From: Bryobacterales bacterium
Lineage (GTDB): Bacteria > Acidobacteriota > Terriglobia > Bryobacterales > Bryobacteraceae
DNA length: 47,203 bases
Reading direction: 5' to 3'
Assembly (NCBI GenBank): GCA_003167495.1
Contig: PMSX01000163.1
Coordinates: forward strand, 4,783-51,985
Positions 45,574 through 47,203 of the stretch are shown piece after piece. The notes under the pieces were generated by a model. That model had not been told where the DNA came from. It saw only the letters and a program-made list of their open reading frames with translations, and ran no database searches. Position 1 is the stretch's first letter, and each line of letters begins with the position of its first letter. A program made the translations under genes and the position numbers.

Positions 45574-46344
45574 ATGAATTCGTTAAGGGTTTTGCTTGTT
45601 GACGGCGGTTCGGAGAAATCTGACGCGATTTCGACTACCTTGGCAAGTGCGAACCATACCGTACTACCTACCACGGGCCTAGATGAGGCCGGAGAAGCAC
45701 TGTTCGTAGAGCAGTTTGACGCCGTGCTCTTGGCATCCAGTTTCCCCGCACCCAGTTTGGCCGATTTTACGGCAAAGCTGCGACGCGTTGAACAGAGCCA
45801 GCGTGGCGCGACAAGAATCCCAGTTTTGGCGCTGGGGTCGCTTTCGGCGGTGGACGCCGGCGAGGAAGGCTGCGATGGGTATGTGAATGAGCCTATTGAC
45901 CCAATTGCACTTACCGGGGCGGTAAGAAGCTTGGCGGCGGCATTAGGAAAGCCAATGGAAATGAAAGTGGCTTCGGGAATCGACGACCTACCGGTCCTTG
46001 AACCCGAAAAATTCGAAGAGCAGGTGGGCTACGACAACGAGTTGATGGTGGAAATCATTGACCTTTTCCTGGACGAGCGTAAGGGCCAGGTTTCCGGCAT
46101 GGAAGACTGTGTAGCTAACAAGGACTGGGATTCGCTTTCGAAAATTGCACACACGATCAAAGGCTCTTTAGGGAGCCTCCATGCAACCCGCGCCCGATCC
46201 AGAGCCCAGGAACTGGAGTCGGCGGCCCGCAATAATCAGGTCGAAGTCAGTACGCGTGCGTATCGCCAACTGGTGCGAGATTTGGAAGCCTTGGAGCCAG
46301 AGTTATTAGAACTAAAAGACGCGGTAGCTTCGGCGAGCGATTAG
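45574..46344 (+). CDS. Pseudo-receiver fused to Hpt domain
   Basis: 256 residues. Residues 1-125 look like a receiver (RVLLVDGGSEK), but the phospho-acceptor Asp is Ala (DAVLLASSFP), so it cannot accept phosphate. Residues 140-245 form an Hpt domain with the phosphorylatable His in IAHTIKGSLGS. It may pass phosphate between hybrid kinases; the two stressosome kinases in this window are candidates but far away. AAGGA is 2 bases from ATG. Confidence 0.85.
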   Translation: MNSLRVLLVDGGSEKSDAISTTLASANHTVLPTTGLDEAGEALFVEQFDAVLLASSFPAPSLADFTAKLRRVEQSQRGATRIPVLALGSLSAVDAGEEGCDGYVNEPIDPIALTGAVRSLAAALGKPMEMKVASGIDDLPVLEPEKFEEQVGYDNELMVEIIDLFLDERKGQVSGMEDCVANKDWDSLSKIAHTIKGSLGSLHATRARSRAQELESAARNNQVEVSTRAYRQLVRDLEALEPELLELKDAVASASD

Positions 46345-46501
46345 TTTCTCTGCGCCTAGTAAGCTGTGCTTCGGCCCACCGGTGATGAAGGCGCGATTTG
46401 CGGCGTAAGTTCTTTGGCTCACTTCTCGAGAGGCTCAGCCCCTTCGGGTTGGTCAGTCATGTTCCTGGTAAACTGAGAGTGCTCCTTTCCAGTATTCTTC
46501 T
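46345..46501. other. Gap before mqnD
   Basis: A TAAACT (near 46469) resembles the infC -10. TCTCGAGA is a short palindrome. No gene or tRNA seen. Confidence 0.3.
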
Positions 46502-47203
46502 ATGAGTTCCTCCCCGGTGCTTGATATCGTCTGCGCCCATAGTCCCGATTCTGACGACGCATTTATGTTCTATGCGCTCGCCACGAAAAAGGTGAGGTCG
46601 CAAATCCTGAACGTCCAGCACGTTTTGGAAGACATTGAATCCTTGAACCGCAAGGCTCAGGAAGGACGCTATGAATTGACGGCTATCTCCTATCACGCAT
46701 ATCCGTATGTCGCTGATAAATATATTCTTATGGCTTCCGGATCCAGCGTCGGAGACGGTTACGGACCGATGGTGGTAAGCAACAAATCTACCATGACGCC
46801 AGCAGACCTGAAAGGGAAGCGGATTGCCATTCCCGGCACGATGACAACGGCGTTTCTGACGCTGCGGCTGTTTGAACCGGATTTTGTTCCCGTGGTTGTG
46901 CGTTTTGATCACATCCTCCAGGCCGTGAAGGATCACGAGGTGGATGCTGGCTTGATTATCCACGAAGGGCAGCTTACTTATGGGAACGGCGGCCTTTACT
47001 GCGTTGTGGATTTGGGTCGCTGGTTCAAGCAAAAATATGACCTGCCGTTGCCGCTCGGCGCAAACGCCTTGCGGCGCGACCTTTCCCGCGAGGTCCAGAC
47101 CGAATGCACTCGTTTAATGCGAGAAGGAATCCAATATTCACTGGATCACCGCGAGGAAGCCCTGAACTATGCTTTGCAGTTTGCGCGCGACCTTGATCCT
47201 GCG
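46502..47203 (+). CDS. mqnD: 1,4-dihydroxy-6-naphthoate synthase (C-terminus outside window)
   Basis: 234 codons to the right edge. Family marks: AHSPDSDDAFMFYALAT at the start, VLEDIESLNRKAQEG, AISYHAYPYVADKY, GSSVGDGYGPMVV, and the LPLPLGANALRRDL block. MqnD makes 1,4-dihydroxy-6-naphthoate from cyclic dehypoxanthinyl futalosine in the menaquinone futalosine pathway. No ribosome site is evident at ATG 46502. Confidence 0.92.
   Translation, partial: MSSSPVLDIVCAHSPDSDDAFMFYALATKKVRSQILNVQHVLEDIESLNRKAQEGRYELTAISYHAYPYVADKYILMASGSSVGDGYGPMVVSNKSTMTPADLKGKRIAIPGTMTTAFLTLRLFEPDFVPVVVRFDHILQAVKDHEVDAGLIIHEGQLTYGNGGLYCVVDLGRWFKQKYDLPLPLGANALRRDLSREVQTECTRLMREGIQYSLDHREEALNYALQFARDLDPA

Noticed and set aside
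46457..47032. Minus-strand open frame opposite mqnD
   Set aside because: Shadow of the conserved MqnD frame.
1..47203. tRNA, rRNA, insertion sequence or prophage
   Set aside because: None recognised on reading; no tRNA-like TTCGA loop in a proper cloverleaf, no transposase motif. A tRNAscan or IS search could still find weak cases.

Overview
The window looks like a chromosomal stretch of an Acidobacteriota genome, most probably a Solibacter/Bryobacterales-type soil bacterium. This is inferred from gene content: ThuA, DUF1501 and cytochrome-c/DUF1549/DUF1553 genes in a row, a DUF6629 membrane protein, NHL-repeat surface proteins, a futalosine-pathway mqnD gene, and a BlaI/M56 pair. No rRNA, tRNA, insertion sequence, prophage or CRISPR array was recognised.

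Region by region. 1-3277 (minus) is the 5' part of a long secreted NHL-repeat protein that runs off the left edge. 3524-5718 (plus) is a BlaI-type repressor and M56 metallopeptidase pair with a -10-overlapping dyad. 5733-20161 (minus) is a long co-directional block. Transcription would start with a nitrogen operon of two DUF1989 proteins, a biotin carboxylase and allophanate hydrolase. This is better read as guanidine than urea degradation, because an Asp replaces the Asn recalled from eukaryotic urea carboxylase. Two tandem beta-propellers and the DUF1553/DUF1501/ThuA set follow. 20435-26120 (plus) is a stressosome cluster (rsbR, rsbS, rsbT, RsbX-like phosphatase) that runs into two histidine kinases with no sigma factor.

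26235-32856 is a mixed region: an esterase, a DinB protein, small orphans, a cupin, a DUF6629 protein, a decayed ferritin-like gene and a class C beta-lactamase-like hydrolase. 33038-34733 holds infC followed by a truncated second infC copy, then a small gene and a frameshifted HNH nuclease gene. 34823-42735 (minus) is a compact eight-gene operon: a degenerate HExxH-type protein, a coiled-coil protein, PspA, a substrate-binding/OmpA fusion, an ABC permease and ATPase, a membrane coiled-coil protein and an AAA+ ATPase. It is the best candidate here for a little-described system, since PspA is an ESCRT-III relative and the AAA+ protein could act as its remodeller.

42944-43622 is a toxin-antitoxin pair with a frameshifted toxin. 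It is followed by a remnant of the C-terminus of the neighbouring HNH gene, the intact HNH gene and comF (minus). The right end carries a pseudo-receiver/Hpt protein and the start of mqnD (plus, cut by the window edge). Several unlinked genes have a -10-like hexamer 6-7 bases before the start codon and no Shine-Dalgarno sequence, which suggests leaderless mRNAs.
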